DNA from: Candidatus Abawacabacteria bacterium
GTDB lineage: Bacteria; Patescibacteriota; Gracilibacteria; RBG-16-42-10
Direction of reading: 5' to 3'
NCBI GenBank assembly: GCA_016207805.1
Contig: JACQZO010000010.1
Location: 1-40,601 of the forward strand
DNA length: 40,601 bases
This document shows, one piece after another, positions 17,199 through 26,320 of this stretch (position 1 is the first letter of the stretch; every line of letters begins with the position of its first letter). The position numbers and the translations under genes are program-made. Under the pieces are notes generated by a model that did not search any database, was not told the DNA's origin, and was given only the letters and a program-made list of their open reading frames with translations.

Positions 17199-18680
17199 TT
17201 AAAGTTGTGGTCTGATGCTATTCCACCACAAATTGGCCATTGCATCATAACCTGCTGCATTAGGGTGATTACCATCATCTGAGAGCGTGGCTGCACTATA
17301 GAAAATTGTGCTGTTATAGAAGTCAACAATAGTAGCGTTATAAGTCCGTGCTTTGGTACGAATAATATCATTGAACCCATTAGCAACTCTTGTCATTCTT
17401 TGCCTACCGGTGGCAGATTCACAGACCGCAGCTGCTCCTGTACGACGAGCTTGATCATCGACTAATCCCACGAAGATTTTAATGCCAGCGCTATGAAGAC
17501 GGGACATAATCGTCTCCATATTGTCGTTATAATTAGCAATAGTTCCAGCTGAGGTGTCATTGTCATTCCAACAATCAACCCACATGTCGTTGCTGCCGAT
17601 CAAAACCAATGCTGCATCTGGTCTGGCAGATACCGCTGTGCTTAATTGTCCTTCAACTAAATTCCCAGAATCATTACCGGACCGACCGATACTAATCACT
17701 CGAGAACCTGGTCTCAGTGTCTCAATACGATTTTGTAAGCGTAATGGATAGCCCCCCATCTCATGCTCATCACGATCACCTTCAGTAAGGCTATCTCCTA
17801 AGGCATAAAAAGTTAATGCGCCACTAGGCAAACGACCGCTACTAGTAGAGCTGGTGGGTGACGCTGATGGAGTTGGTGTTGGTGTAGGAGTAGGAGAGCT
17901 AGTGCTGCTAGGTGTGGGCATTGGTGAAGAAGCTGCCGGTGTTGGCGATGTCTCCTCCTCTTCGTCTTGGTCTGTGTCTTCGTCTTCACTTCCCTCGTTC
18001 TCATCGTCTTCCTCATTGTTGCCAGTCTGCTTCCGATTCGCTACCTCCGGATGGGCAGCAATATATTCGGTCAATTTGACAATAATTTTACTCATCTCCG
18101 CCCGGGTCAAATTAGCATGTGGTCTGAAACTGCCTCCATTATTAATCAATCCAATACTAGCTGCTGTAGTAACATAAGGAGCATACCAGCTCGCTCCCGC
18201 TATGTCTGAAAATGAAGAGCCATTGCCTGATACTGCTATCCCATAAACTCCCAACAGAATTTTTAATGCTTCTGCTCGAGTAACCGAATTATTAGGATGG
18301 AACATTCTTCTTTGGGCGCAGCCTGAAGAGGATCCTTGCACGGCTCCACGGACAAAAAGTGTTTGCACAAAAGTATTGCTCCAATTATTTACCTCTACAT
18401 CACAAAAAGTGGTAGCAGCTGGGGACAAAGAGAGAATGCGTTGATACTCAGCTGCTTTGGTGGCCATCTTTGCTAATTCTGCTCTTGTAATGGAGCGGAA
18501 AGGAAAAAAGTTTTGGTTATTGGCAATAATACCAGCACTAACTAATTGCTCCGTATAAGGATAAAACCAATCATTCCCGCGAACATCTTGAAAAGCAGCA
18601 TTGGCTAAAGGAGTCACCAATAGTGCTATGGCCCAAAATGCTATTACTTTAGTCCCAGCTATGATGTGTTTAAAAGGCAT
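17199..18680 (-). CDS. SLH-anchored SGNH/GDSL hydrolase
   Basis: A 493-residue exported enzyme anchored to the cell surface. A signal peptide (1-29, ending ANA) precedes three SLH domains (about 29-75, 91-145, 157-205). A very acidic stretch (222-244) and a Pro/Ser/Thr-rich linker (245-285) follow. The SGNH hydrolase domain (286-493) has block I GDSL with Ser297, block II near Gly333, block III GSND with Asn364, and block V DGNH with Asp469 and His472. All four catalytic-block residues are present, so an active esterase or deacetylase on surface glycans or lipids is likely; the substrate is unknown. An extended -10 at 18705-18713 and a palindrome at 18759-18772 lie upstream. Confidence 0.9.
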   Translation of the reverse strand: MPFKHIIAGTKVIAFWAIALLVTPLANAAFQDVRGNDWFYPYTEQLVSAGIIANNQNFFPFRSITRAELAKMATKAAEYQRILSLSPAATTFCDVEVNNWSNTFVQTLFVRGAVQGSSSGCAQRRMFHPNNSVTRAEALKILLGVYGIAVSGNGSSFSDIAGASWYAPYVTTAASIGLINNGGSFRPHANLTRAEMSKIIVKLTEYIAAHPEVANRKQTGNNEEDDENEGSEDEDTDQDEEEETSPTPAASSPMPTPSSTSSPTPTPTPTPSASPTSSTSSGRLPSGALTFYALGDSLTEGDRDEHEMGGYPLRLQNRIETLRPGSRVISIGRSGNDSGNLVEGQLSTAVSARPDAALVLIGSNDMWVDCWNDNDTSAGTIANYNDNMETIMSRLHSAGIKIFVGLVDDQARRTGAAAVCESATGRQRMTRVANGFNDIIRTKARTYNATIVDFYNSTIFYSAATLSDDGNHPNAAGYDAMANLWWNSIRPQL

Positions 18681-18704
18681 ATAAGAATACTAAATACATG
18701 CCTG

Positions 18705-18713
18705 AGAATAGCA
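18705..18713 (-). promoter_or_regulatory. Extended -10 promoter, TGCTATTCT
   Basis: TG, one base, TATTCT on the minus strand, ending 24 bp before the SLH-SGNH start codon. No good -35. Confidence 0.4.
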
Positions 18714-18758
18714 GGAAAAAGTGGGTATTTACATGAGAAGCAGATGACAGAATAAGAA

Positions 18759-18772
18759 ATAGATCAATCTAT
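18759..18772. promoter_or_regulatory. Palindrome ATAGAT-CA-ATCTAT
   Basis: A perfect 6-bp inverted repeat with a 2-bp centre, 78 bp upstream of the SLH-SGNH gene. It has the same half-sites as the palindrome at 34133-34144 ahead of the SUF operon. It may be an operator or chance. Confidence 0.3.
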
Positions 18773-18804
18773 CTTAAAGTCTGAGCGCTCAATTAGAATA
18801 CACA

Positions 18805-19560
18805 CTAATTACTCTTATTGGGTTTATTAGGTGAAACCACTTGGCGTAACCATTTATCAAAACCATATAGTCCAGCAGTTAACTTTGATAATGCGCCATT
18901 ATTTATTCCCGGCACTTTTGCCACAGGTCCCTTTTTATCACTAATAGTTGGTTGAGCCAAACCAATAACCAAATTTTGCCATGGTGCTAATTCTTTGGCA
19001 GTGATGATCTGCTTTTGGCTCCAAGCTTGTTGCAGGCTGGCACTTGGCGCTTTCAATCCAGCCTCCTCTAACTGTTTAATTAGTGTCGCTACTTGAATAT
19101 GAAGGGTGCTTTGAGAAACAATTTCTGCTACCTGGGCATTATTTTGTATGTGCCCGGTTTCAAAGAGTTGAAATAGCTCTCGGGCTACAGCGTATTGCTC
19201 CTGTTTGGCTAGCGCAAGCATGGCATCATACACTGTTCGACCAATGGCTTTTTGCCTGGTCTCTTCGACTTTGAGTGAGAATCCTCGCAGTAAAGGGTTG
19301 CGATCTTCATGAAGAATATCAAAGGCATTGTTGAGCGTTTCTGCTGTCGTGGCTGTCTCAAATATTTTGACAAATAGCCCGGCTATATCTTGAGCCTGTT
19401 CCGGAGCTACGGATCCGGCATTCATACTATGCAGCAAATACTTTTCAAAGGCCTGAGCTAATTGACGACGAACATCAATGGCTGAAGCTCTTTGCCAGTC
19501 TATATTGGCTAATGCGCTAGTTTGCTCGGGAAGATCTTTTGATTGTTCTTGGGTAATCAT
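18805..19560 (-). CDS. Uncharacterised helical protein, partner of the ATPase gene
   Basis: I do not recognise this 251-residue protein. It is soluble, helical and Ala/Gln/Leu-rich, without signal peptide or membrane segment. Its C-terminus is basic (VSPNKPNKSN). The start codon lies 9 bp after the stop of the VirD4/VirB4-like ATPase gene, so the two are almost surely co-transcribed. A short segment AFDILHED near residue 80 resembles AFEALHED in the helical protein at 25670-26311, the only hint of kinship I can see. A role as accessory or regulator of the ATPase is inference from position only. Confidence 0.7.
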   Translation of the reverse strand: MITQEQSKDLPEQTSALANIDWQRASAIDVRRQLAQAFEKYLLHSMNAGSVAPEQAQDIAGLFVKIFETATTAETLNNAFDILHEDRNPLLRGFSLKVEETRQKAIGRTVYDAMLALAKQEQYAVARELFQLFETGHIQNNAQVAEIVSQSTLHIQVATLIKQLEEAGLKAPSASLQQAWSQKQIITAKELAPWQNLVIGLAQPTISDKKGPVAKVPGINNGALSKLTAGLYGFDKWLRQVVSPNKPNKSN

Positions 19561-19569
19561 ACAACAAGC

Positions 19570-22023
19570 TTAAGCAACATTACTAAAGTCCACATCGCCA
19601 ATACGAGAAAGAATTTCTGGTCCCACAAAGCGCACATCGCGGCCATAGCGGAGGCGAGACATTTCTGTTGCTACTTTAGTGATTTCTTTATTGCCTTTAT
19701 CAAAGTCCTTCACCGTATTTAAACTAAATGGGGGAGAAATAATATTGGCAATCGACATTTTGATACAGGCATTGAAACCTCGTAGATTGATCAAATCATT
19801 AGCAGAAAATACTGGTCCCATTTCTTTTTCCATATATTCAGCATCTTGAGCACCGATTTTGAAATTGAGCATAGTACCCACATTACCAAATACGGCATTT
19901 TTAACTTTGTCATTGTTATTTTTCACTAACTGCGCAATATACTGATGAGCGACAATCAACCCTAAGCGATATTTACGTGCTTCAGAAAGGATACTTTCAA
20001 AGGCATCAGTAACGAAGTTTTGAAACTCATCAACATACAAAAAGAAGGGTTGGCGCTCACTTTTGGCGATACCTGCTCTCCGCATAGCTGCGACCTGCAT
20101 TTTGTTGACGAAAATCATACCGAGAAGATTGGCATTGATATCACCAATTAATCCTTTGGCCAACTTTACGAAAATAATTTTTTTGCTGTTCATGGCTTCA
20201 CTGAAATCGAAACTAGATTTAGTCTGACCAACAATGTTGCGCATGGTGGTATTGGTCACAAAGGCACCGAACTTTGCCGCTAAGAAAGGAATCATTTCCT
20301 CTTTTTCCCGAGCACCAGTAGCGGCCATTTGTTTCGTCCAAAAGGACTTCACAATAGGATTTTTTACTTTGCTCACTTTGTATTGCTGCCACTTTTCATC
20401 CGTAAAAAGGCGGACAATATCAGTCAAGGCACCACCTTCTTCTTCGTCATCCATCAAGGTGAGACAACCATTACGAAAATAATCTTGAATACGCGGACCA
20501 AATATTTCTGGACCGAATAAGCCAATCATCATGTTCATGGCATCAAGGGCAATAAAATCTTTTTCTTCTGGTGTTTTTGCTTCTAGCATATTGATGCCCA
20601 CGGGATACTTCGTGTCAGATGGATCGAAAACAATAACGTCTTGAATTCTTTCGGGTGGTATCCATTCCATACAGTCGTCTACTAATTCTCCATGAGGATC
20701 CACTACACATAGACCATGACCAGCTTTCATGTCCTGTTTTACCAGTGCCTTTTGCAGTACAGATTTACCCATACCAGTTTGACCAATGATGTAGAGGTGA
20801 CGAAAACGGTCTTCAAAGTTCATGTAGACTTCGCGACTATTACCACGATAGACATTGTAGCCAATGAGTACACCTTCTTTAGCTAACACAGCCGGTGCTG
20901 CTGCAATACGGAAGTTCTGCCAATGGATAGAAGGGGTAGTATTGATATGACTATTAGGAAAATGAAAGATACTGGCAATTTCTTCAGTATTCAGTATGGC
21001 CAATTTATCGCTTGAGCCGATACTTATTGCTTTGTACCCCTTAATTGTTTTATCAGATGGGATTTTTTCATAGACAATAAATTCATTGGTAGCTGGATCA
21101 TTATATTGGCCAAAAGAGCTGATCAAAGTTTCTACATGTGCTCTCGCTTTCTCTTCAGTAGCAGAAGAAGAAACAACTCTAATGACACATTTGAACCCTA
21201 CTTTGCGGGCTTTCTCATTCACCAGTTTTATTTGTTCTTGTTCGACATCAGTAGGTGTATGCTTTTCTTTTTTATCATCCTTACTAAAAATGCTTTGGAC
21301 AAGTTCGCCAATTTTAATCAATGGTTTAAGGAACTTGTTAACTTCTAATGATTTGCCATCACGAATCTTGCCTACTGCTTTGAGACTTTTATCTGTCCAC
21401 TTTTTATCTGCAGGCATTAGTAGTAGCTGGATAGCACTACCTTCATCGATTTCCAATTGAGCTAGAGGATTGATCAAGCTATTCATAGGATCCGCACTCA
21501 AATTTCGGAAAGTGCGAATAGGGAAAATCCAATTCTTGCCCAACTTTAAAGTGGCCCCATGGTGTTCTTTCCCTTCGGTAAATATAGTTTGATCCTCACG
21601 TTTCACTAATTCAATATTGGCATCAGGATAAAAGGCAGTAATCTGCTTTTGGATCAAGCTCAAATATTCTGGCAGAGCAATGATAAAAAAGTCTATCTGA
21701 CAACCATCAGGATTGCTTTTAAAATTTTTTGCTGAGAGTTCAAAACCAAAATAATCATCATCATTAAAATAAGCTTTCCAGCGACTCTTCTGGGTTTTAT
21801 TCATGGCAGTAAGTACTTGCTCCATGATGGCAATCACTTCTTTGTGGTCGCCTGGCTTATTATTCGGATCAGCTTTAGGAATGGTGACCAAATAATATTG
21901 CAGCTGTTTAGCTCTTTCCGCATTTTTTTCTGCTCTTCTCTTTGCCAAGAACCACAAACATATTTTCCAGAGAGAATATGTGACCACAATGCCAATCAAT
22001 ACGGAGGTGAGGGAACTGTTCAT
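19570..22023 (-). CDS. Membrane-anchored VirD4/VirB4-like secretion ATPase
   Basis: An 817-residue P-loop ATPase of the type IV secretion/conjugation superfamily. One membrane segment lies at about 7-27, followed by a basic stretch and a large mixed region (30-390). The motor domain has Walker A GQTGMGKS near 411 and the nearby VVDPHGELVDD, Walker B FFLYVDEFQNF near 663, and SEARKYRLGLIVAHQY just after. This arrangement matches TraG/VirD4 or DUF87/VirB4-like motors that move DNA, protein or pilins. No other conjugation genes (relaxase, VirB6/8/9/10) are present, so a conjugative role is not supported. Its own promoter is at 22050-22058. It is paired with the helical gene at 18805-19560. Confidence 0.85.
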   Translation of the reverse strand: MNSSLTSVLIGIVVTYSLWKICLWFLAKRRAEKNAERAKQLQYYLVTIPKADPNNKPGDHKEVIAIMEQVLTAMNKTQKSRWKAYFNDDDYFGFELSAKNFKSNPDGCQIDFFIIALPEYLSLIQKQITAFYPDANIELVKREDQTIFTEGKEHHGATLKLGKNWIFPIRTFRNLSADPMNSLINPLAQLEIDEGSAIQLLLMPADKKWTDKSLKAVGKIRDGKSLEVNKFLKPLIKIGELVQSIFSKDDKKEKHTPTDVEQEQIKLVNEKARKVGFKCVIRVVSSSATEEKARAHVETLISSFGQYNDPATNEFIVYEKIPSDKTIKGYKAISIGSSDKLAILNTEEIASIFHFPNSHINTTPSIHWQNFRIAAAPAVLAKEGVLIGYNVYRGNSREVYMNFEDRFRHLYIIGQTGMGKSVLQKALVKQDMKAGHGLCVVDPHGELVDDCMEWIPPERIQDVIVFDPSDTKYPVGINMLEAKTPEEKDFIALDAMNMMIGLFGPEIFGPRIQDYFRNGCLTLMDDEEEGGALTDIVRLFTDEKWQQYKVSKVKNPIVKSFWTKQMAATGAREKEEMIPFLAAKFGAFVTNTTMRNIVGQTKSSFDFSEAMNSKKIIFVKLAKGLIGDINANLLGMIFVNKMQVAAMRRAGIAKSERQPFFLYVDEFQNFVTDAFESILSEARKYRLGLIVAHQYIAQLVKNNNDKVKNAVFGNVGTMLNFKIGAQDAEYMEKEMGPVFSANDLINLRGFNACIKMSIANIISPPFSLNTVKDFDKGNKEITKVATEMSRLRYGRDVRFVGPEILSRIGDVDFSNVA

Positions 22024-22049
22024 TGTGTATTTATTTTGTGCTTCTAAAC

Positions 22050-22058
22050 ATTATAACA
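22050..22058 (-). promoter_or_regulatory. Extended -10 promoter, TGTTATAAT
   Basis: The minus strand reads TGTGTTATAAT, with a perfect -10 hexamer preceded by TG. It ends 26 bp before the ATPase start. The -35 region (TTTCCT) is poor. Confidence 0.65.
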
Positions 22059-22090
22059 CAGCTAAAGATGGCAGGAAACACGGGGAATTA

Positions 22091-22152
22091 GAGCTAAGAG
22101 CGAAGAGCTGAGAGCTAAGATAGGAAAAAACTCTTAGCTCTTAGCTCTTTTT
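22091..22152. repeat. Inverted heptad arrays (GAGCTAA family) forming a hairpin
   Basis: Four 7-bp units GAGCTAA, GAGCGAA, GAGCTGA, GAGCTAA (22091-22118) are followed after a 12-base A-rich loop by inverted units CTCTTAG, CTCTTAG, CTC (22131-22147) and a run of T. The arms pair over about 17 bp with one wobble. On the plus strand it has the form of an intrinsic terminator; on the minus strand the T-run is missing. The right arm also carries the stop codon of the gene at 22141-22425. Confidence 0.8.
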
Positions 22153-22425
22153 CAAGCGTTTCTTCACTTCTTCATCCACCACTTGCTGAATACTGTTTAA
22201 GTAGCCATCGGTATCAAAGTTGGCCAAATCAGTGCCATAGCGTTGAATGTCTTTGTCCAATCGATCTTCTTCTCGGAGCAGGGAAATAACCTCCGCGAAA
22301 GTCTCGGGAGTCATGGTGCCTTTGTTTACTTGTTCAGTTAGCGCTAGTTTGAGCTCTTGATCTAAGGCTGATAAAGCTAGTAAATCGTGGAATTCCTGAA
22401 TAGTGTGAAGATCTTGGATAGGCAT
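22141..22425 (-). CDS. Small uncharacterised helical protein
   Basis: A 94-residue acidic, helical protein with no signal peptide, membrane segment or known motif. The C-terminus is basic (KKRLKKS). The last codons and the TAA fall in the right arm of the heptad hairpin, so the array defines the end of the gene. It begins 10 bp after the stop of the 1070-residue protein and is the last gene of that four-gene unit. Function unknown. Confidence 0.72.
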   Translation of the reverse strand: MPIQDLHTIQEFHDLLALSALDQELKLALTEQVNKGTMTPETFAEVISLLREEDRLDKDIQRYGTDLANFDTDGYLNSIQQVVDEEVKKRLKKS

Positions 22426-22435
22426 AAGTATCGAA

Positions 22436-25400
22436 TTAAGCGGCTTTGTCTTGAGCTGTTTTCACAGAAGCATTATGCTGTTTTACATATTTGCTCGCAT
22501 TTCTTTTTAAGGCCGCCTTGGTCGTGGTAGAAATGTTCAGCAAGCCGTCTATTTGGCTACCAATATTCATCACTTGTTCAAGCTCAATTGGCAACAGGGT
22601 GTCATTGTCAAATTCACTTTCAGCATCAGCTGCACTGACGTTGAAGACTTGATCAAATTGACTAGCAATTTGTGGTTCGCCACGTTCACGATAAAACTTA
22701 GCTAACTGGATCAATTGACTGAGCCATGTGAGATTAGGCTGATCGATAATGTATTGGCGGGCATTTAGTTCCAATTTAGCAAGCTTTTCTGCTCTTTCCA
22801 TGTTTATGTCCTGTACTTCTGCAGCTTGTTGATGATGAGTAGGGGACTCTTCTTCATCAGAGGTACCACTGCTTGCTAGAGGTAAATGCACCGTTATAGC
22901 TGGCGCAGGTTGAGCAAGGGAGGCTTCCGGTGCAGGAGATGCTAATGGCAAAGATGATCTTGGTAACTCTGGATTTGTGGGGGGCTTAGCATCTTCTTCT
23001 GCAAACTCTTCCTGTACCAGTTGATCCACAGCTTTATTATGAGCGTAAACTTGAGTATCTAGCTTGCCTATTATCGCATCAGCTATTGCTTTGCGCTCTG
23101 TACCAAAGAGGGTGCGAATCTTATTGTATAAAAATTCTATTCCTTCGGTACTAATAGTGTCCGCATTTTCTTTAGCTCTTTTTAAGAGGGCGGTAAATTC
23201 TTTCTGAATATCTTCCAGGCGATCAGCTTCCACTTCATTATCAGTATTTTCTGCCATTTGAATAGCGGTAGCCAATACCGTATCAGGAGTTGCTTGTGTA
23301 AGTACAGTAGCTAATTTTTCGATAGGACGAGTAGTGTCGACAGTTTGTGATGGTAAAGGTAGATTTGTATCTGCTTGCAACTTTTTGAATATATTTTCTG
23401 GTTTTTGATCATTGATAGCTTTATCTATCTTTTTTTGAGCTTCAGCATTATGGGCTAGTACCATTTGGGTGATTTCTTGAGCAATGGTAGGATATTCACT
23501 ATCCAATTTCTTTGCTTCTAGCCGGTTCTTAACCTTTTCTAGTAAGGTTGCAAGATCAACAATAGTATCTTTATTGGTTAAAGCTTGTTGAATATCAGCT
23601 TGGATATTTTCTGCCATTAATCTTCTTTGAGCTATTTCAAGCATGGCCACACGATCTTTGGCTTTCATTTTGCTAGTTAACTTAGCCAAGTCTAATGCCA
23701 TGGCAGCTTGGCCTTTAGCAATTTCTCGATCAATTTCTTTAAAGTCTTTGCCTCGGGCAATACCTGTTAAACGATCACGAATGGCTTGTTGGCGCGTCAA
23801 TGCTTCGGCCAGCTTAGTGGCTAATACTTTTGGCTTGTCGGAATTTTTAGCAGAAAGGTTTTGGGCAATCACTAACTTTAGCGCTAACCGATCTTCTAAT
23901 GTTAGCTCAGGATGACTACTCAAAAAACTATCGATAATATTGCTTGGTTCGGCAACTTCGGGAATAGCTACTTTTTCTGCTTTGTTACGATTTAAGAGTT
24001 CTTTTGCCCAACTTTTTGCACTTGCCAGGCCATCTTTCATTCTTTGCATTGCTGTTTCCTGTAGCAAATCACTATCTAAAGTAGGGGCAGTCTTGGCGAC
24101 TTGTTCATTAGTAAGGCGCGGTGGCTTTGCTTGAGGACCTTTTGGCAGAACAACTGCTTGAGGAATATCAACTGGTTGCAGAACGGGAGCCTGTACTAAG
24201 GAATCAGATTGTGTCACAGGTTTATTAGCGTCAATAACGCCATCTTCATCTGGCGGTATCGCTTCTGCTTGAGTTTCTGCCTTGTTGGTAAGGCTAGTGG
24301 TTAGTGTGGAATCATCAAGAATGCTGTCGGGGACTTTTACTGGATTCTTGATGGCTTGATTATGTTCAGCAATATCATCACGAACACGTTGGAGTAATTC
24401 TTTACCTTTTACATTGTCAGCAAAACCTGCTTCATTTAGTAAAGCCCCTACTTTGTAAGCAAAAGTATCGTCTACTTCTTTTGTTTTGTTAGTCTCCAAT
24501 AAAGTGGCAAGTTCTCGCTGAATGTTATCAGCCAAAGTGTCTAATACTTTTTGATTATGTTCTGCCACTGCTCCATTGATACTTCGCAATAGAGTTACTT
24601 GTGTGCTGGTTTTGTCTAATCCAGCTTTTTCGATAATAGGTAGCGCAGCGGAATTAAAAAATATGTTGAGCTGAGCAGCCCCAATTCTTTTTAGGCTATA
24701 TTTTGCTAAAAATGCATCGAAAGGAGCTTTAAGATCGGTTAGTATTGTCTCTTGTAAGGCTTTTTGACCACTTTCAATGCCTTGTGTTTTTCTAGTAATA
24801 TTAGCAGTTACATCGTCTTTGTGGCCTATGGTTTTTTGTAAGTCCTGAATCTTTTGATCATTGGTAGCTAAGAAAAGAGCCTCATCGATCGCTTTTTCAT
24901 GCTCAGGGCTTTGATTAGCAGCCGTTACAATCTGCTCCAGAATGGCGACCTGATTTAACATTTCTGCTCGACCTGATACTTTCATAGGATCACCACCACT
25001 TTGTATTGCTTTATTACTGCGATCCATTACTTCAGACTTCAATATATCTATTTGATGGCGCATTGCGGCAACAGTACGTGCAGGAATTTGTGCTTGCTCA
25101 AGCTGGCTAACAAAAGTTATTAATTGCTTATTTGGGATTGGGCTTTTGGCAAGATACTCTTTCGTAGCGACAGCAAACTTTTGTAGTTCCGCAATGCGTG
25201 CTTCAACAGTTTTAATCTTTGCCAATGTCTCATTATCATTAGCTAAGCCTTTCTGAAGAGCGTCAAGGGGCGTGGTGGGTGGAGTTGGTGGCTTGATTTC
25301 AGGTAAAGCATTTGATTTGTCTGCAACTTGCTTAGCTTTTGATCTTTCTGCTATATCAGCTGGTACTGGTGGGGGTACTGCTCGTGCACGAGTAATTAAG

Positions 25401-25648
25401 GGAGCTTCACTTTTGCCATTAGCACTGCTGCCCAAAGGTGCTAATCGTGCTTCGGGTATGCCCTCTACGCGACTAGTACTGCTAGCCTCATCTCGTCCTG
25501 TAGCAGCTCGCGTTAATGGTTTTAAAGTTGTCGCTACCGCTTCTATTGCTTTAGCTTTTGCCGCAATGTCCGGAGTTGCTTGAGCTGGACCATGCTTTAC
25601 TTCCGGTGTGGCTGTTTGTATATCTAATCTTCGTGCTGCTTCGCCCAT
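22436..25648 (-). CDS. Giant cytoplasmic helical repeat protein (1070 residues)
   Basis: I do not recognise this protein. It has no signal peptide or membrane segment. Low-complexity Ala/Pro/Lys-rich N-terminus (1-130), then helical modules joined by Pro-rich linkers (about 436-520 and 885-945). A degenerate module of about 55 residues ends in a motif (V/I/Y)-x-x-H-N-x-x-(V/A/I). The His-Asn pairs are at 364-365, 429-430, 733-734, 870-871 and 1058-1059, and each is preceded by an LL-containing helix. This suggests a modular scaffold or filament-like protein. It is third in a tight four-gene unit (gaps of 9, 21 and 10 bp), upstream of the secretion-type ATPase. Coiled-coil scaffold is the best guess. 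Confidence 0.78.
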   Translation of the reverse strand: MGEAARRLDIQTATPEVKHGPAQATPDIAAKAKAIEAVATTLKPLTRAATGRDEASSTSRVEGIPEARLAPLGSSANGKSEAPLITRARAVPPPVPADIAERSKAKQVADKSNALPEIKPPTPPTTPLDALQKGLANDNETLAKIKTVEARIAELQKFAVATKEYLAKSPIPNKQLITFVSQLEQAQIPARTVAAMRHQIDILKSEVMDRSNKAIQSGGDPMKVSGRAEMLNQVAILEQIVTAANQSPEHEKAIDEALFLATNDQKIQDLQKTIGHKDDVTANITRKTQGIESGQKALQETILTDLKAPFDAFLAKYSLKRIGAAQLNIFFNSAALPIIEKAGLDKTSTQVTLLRSINGAVAEHNQKVLDTLADNIQRELATLLETNKTKEVDDTFAYKVGALLNEAGFADNVKGKELLQRVRDDIAEHNQAIKNPVKVPDSILDDSTLTTSLTNKAETQAEAIPPDEDGVIDANKPVTQSDSLVQAPVLQPVDIPQAVVLPKGPQAKPPRLTNEQVAKTAPTLDSDLLQETAMQRMKDGLASAKSWAKELLNRNKAEKVAIPEVAEPSNIIDSFLSSHPELTLEDRLALKLVIAQNLSAKNSDKPKVLATKLAEALTRQQAIRDRLTGIARGKDFKEIDREIAKGQAAMALDLAKLTSKMKAKDRVAMLEIAQRRLMAENIQADIQQALTNKDTIVDLATLLEKVKNRLEAKKLDSEYPTIAQEITQMVLAHNAEAQKKIDKAINDQKPENIFKKLQADTNLPLPSQTVDTTRPIEKLATVLTQATPDTVLATAIQMAENTDNEVEADRLEDIQKEFTALLKRAKENADTISTEGIEFLYNKIRTLFGTERKAIADAIIGKLDTQVYAHNKAVDQLVQEEFAEEDAKPPTNPELPRSSLPLASPAPEASLAQPAPAITVHLPLASSGTSDEEESPTHHQQAAEVQDINMERAEKLAKLELNARQYIIDQPNLTWLSQLIQLAKFYRERGEPQIASQFDQVFNVSAADAESEFDNDTLLPIELEQVMNIGSQIDGLLNISTTTKAALKRNASKYVKQHNASVKTAQDKAA

Positions 25649-25669
25649 AAAAGTATATTTAATTTTTGT

Positions 25670-26311
25670 TTAATGAGTATCAGTAGAATTGACATGTACT
25701 GCTTCAGCAATAACTGTTCGAGCTAGAGCTAATAATCTTTCGATATGCTGGCGCTCTTCCGGATTATTGCTAATTTCGGCTGCACAAGTGCTGATTGTTG
25801 CTCTGCTTAAAGCATTTAAACTTTTTTGCGCATCTTGCGTTGTCGCTGGAGTATGGAGAATTTGTCTTAAAGATGTTCTCTGATGTTGAAATGTATCAAG
25901 CAGATTAGTATGTAATTCAGTTTTGAGATGGGTATCGGCTTTTGGGTTTGCTTTATTGATATTGTCTTTAGCTTGATTGTATACATACCACATCATCAGT
26001 ATTGCTTTTTGTAATGTCGCTTTTTTCTCGGCTCTTTTTTGTGCTTCCATGACAGTAGGGACAAATGCATCGGTAAGGTGCTCAAATAAATTAAAAAGCA
26101 TCACCCACATTGGATCTTCGTGGAGAGCTTCAAATGCAGCTGGTAAAGCATCACGATTTTTCCACACAGCATGGGCTGACTTTTTCAGCTCTGAGCGCAT
26201 ATCATTATCATTGCTGACAACCACGGTCTCTACATCATTAGCTGGCGTATTAGGCCCGATAGTAGGTGTAGTACTTATTCTGGGTTTTAGCTCTATAACA
26301 GTGCCTGCCAT
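25670..26311 (-). CDS. Uncharacterised helical protein
   Basis: A 213-residue protein with a Thr/Pro/Asn-rich, probably disordered N-terminus (1-35) and a helical body. It has no signal peptide. A moderately hydrophobic stretch near 90-120 (WVMLFNLFEHL, then AILMMWYVYNQ) looks like amphipathic helix rather than membrane segment. It contains AFEALHED near 60, similar to AFDILHED in the protein at 18805-19560. It starts 9 bp after the preceding stop. Function unknown. Confidence 0.72.
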   Translation of the reverse strand: MAGTVIELKPRISTTPTIGPNTPANDVETVVVSNDNDMRSELKKSAHAVWKNRDALPAAFEALHEDPMWVMLFNLFEHLTDAFVPTVMEAQKRAEKKATLQKAILMMWYVYNQAKDNINKANPKADTHLKTELHTNLLDTFQHQRTSLRQILHTPATTQDAQKSLNALSRATISTCAAEISNNPEERQHIERLLALARTVIAEAVHVNSTDTH

Positions 26312-26320
26312 AAAAATAAT

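Noticed and set aside
17813..18177. Alternative open frames across the SLH-SGNH linker
   Set aside because: They are shadows of the Pro/Ser/Thr and acidic low-complexity linker of the real gene.
19570..22023. Conjugative or integrative element around the VirD4/VirB4-like ATPase
   Set aside because: No relaxase, integrase, attachment repeats or other transfer genes are visible, and neighbours are chromosomal in character.
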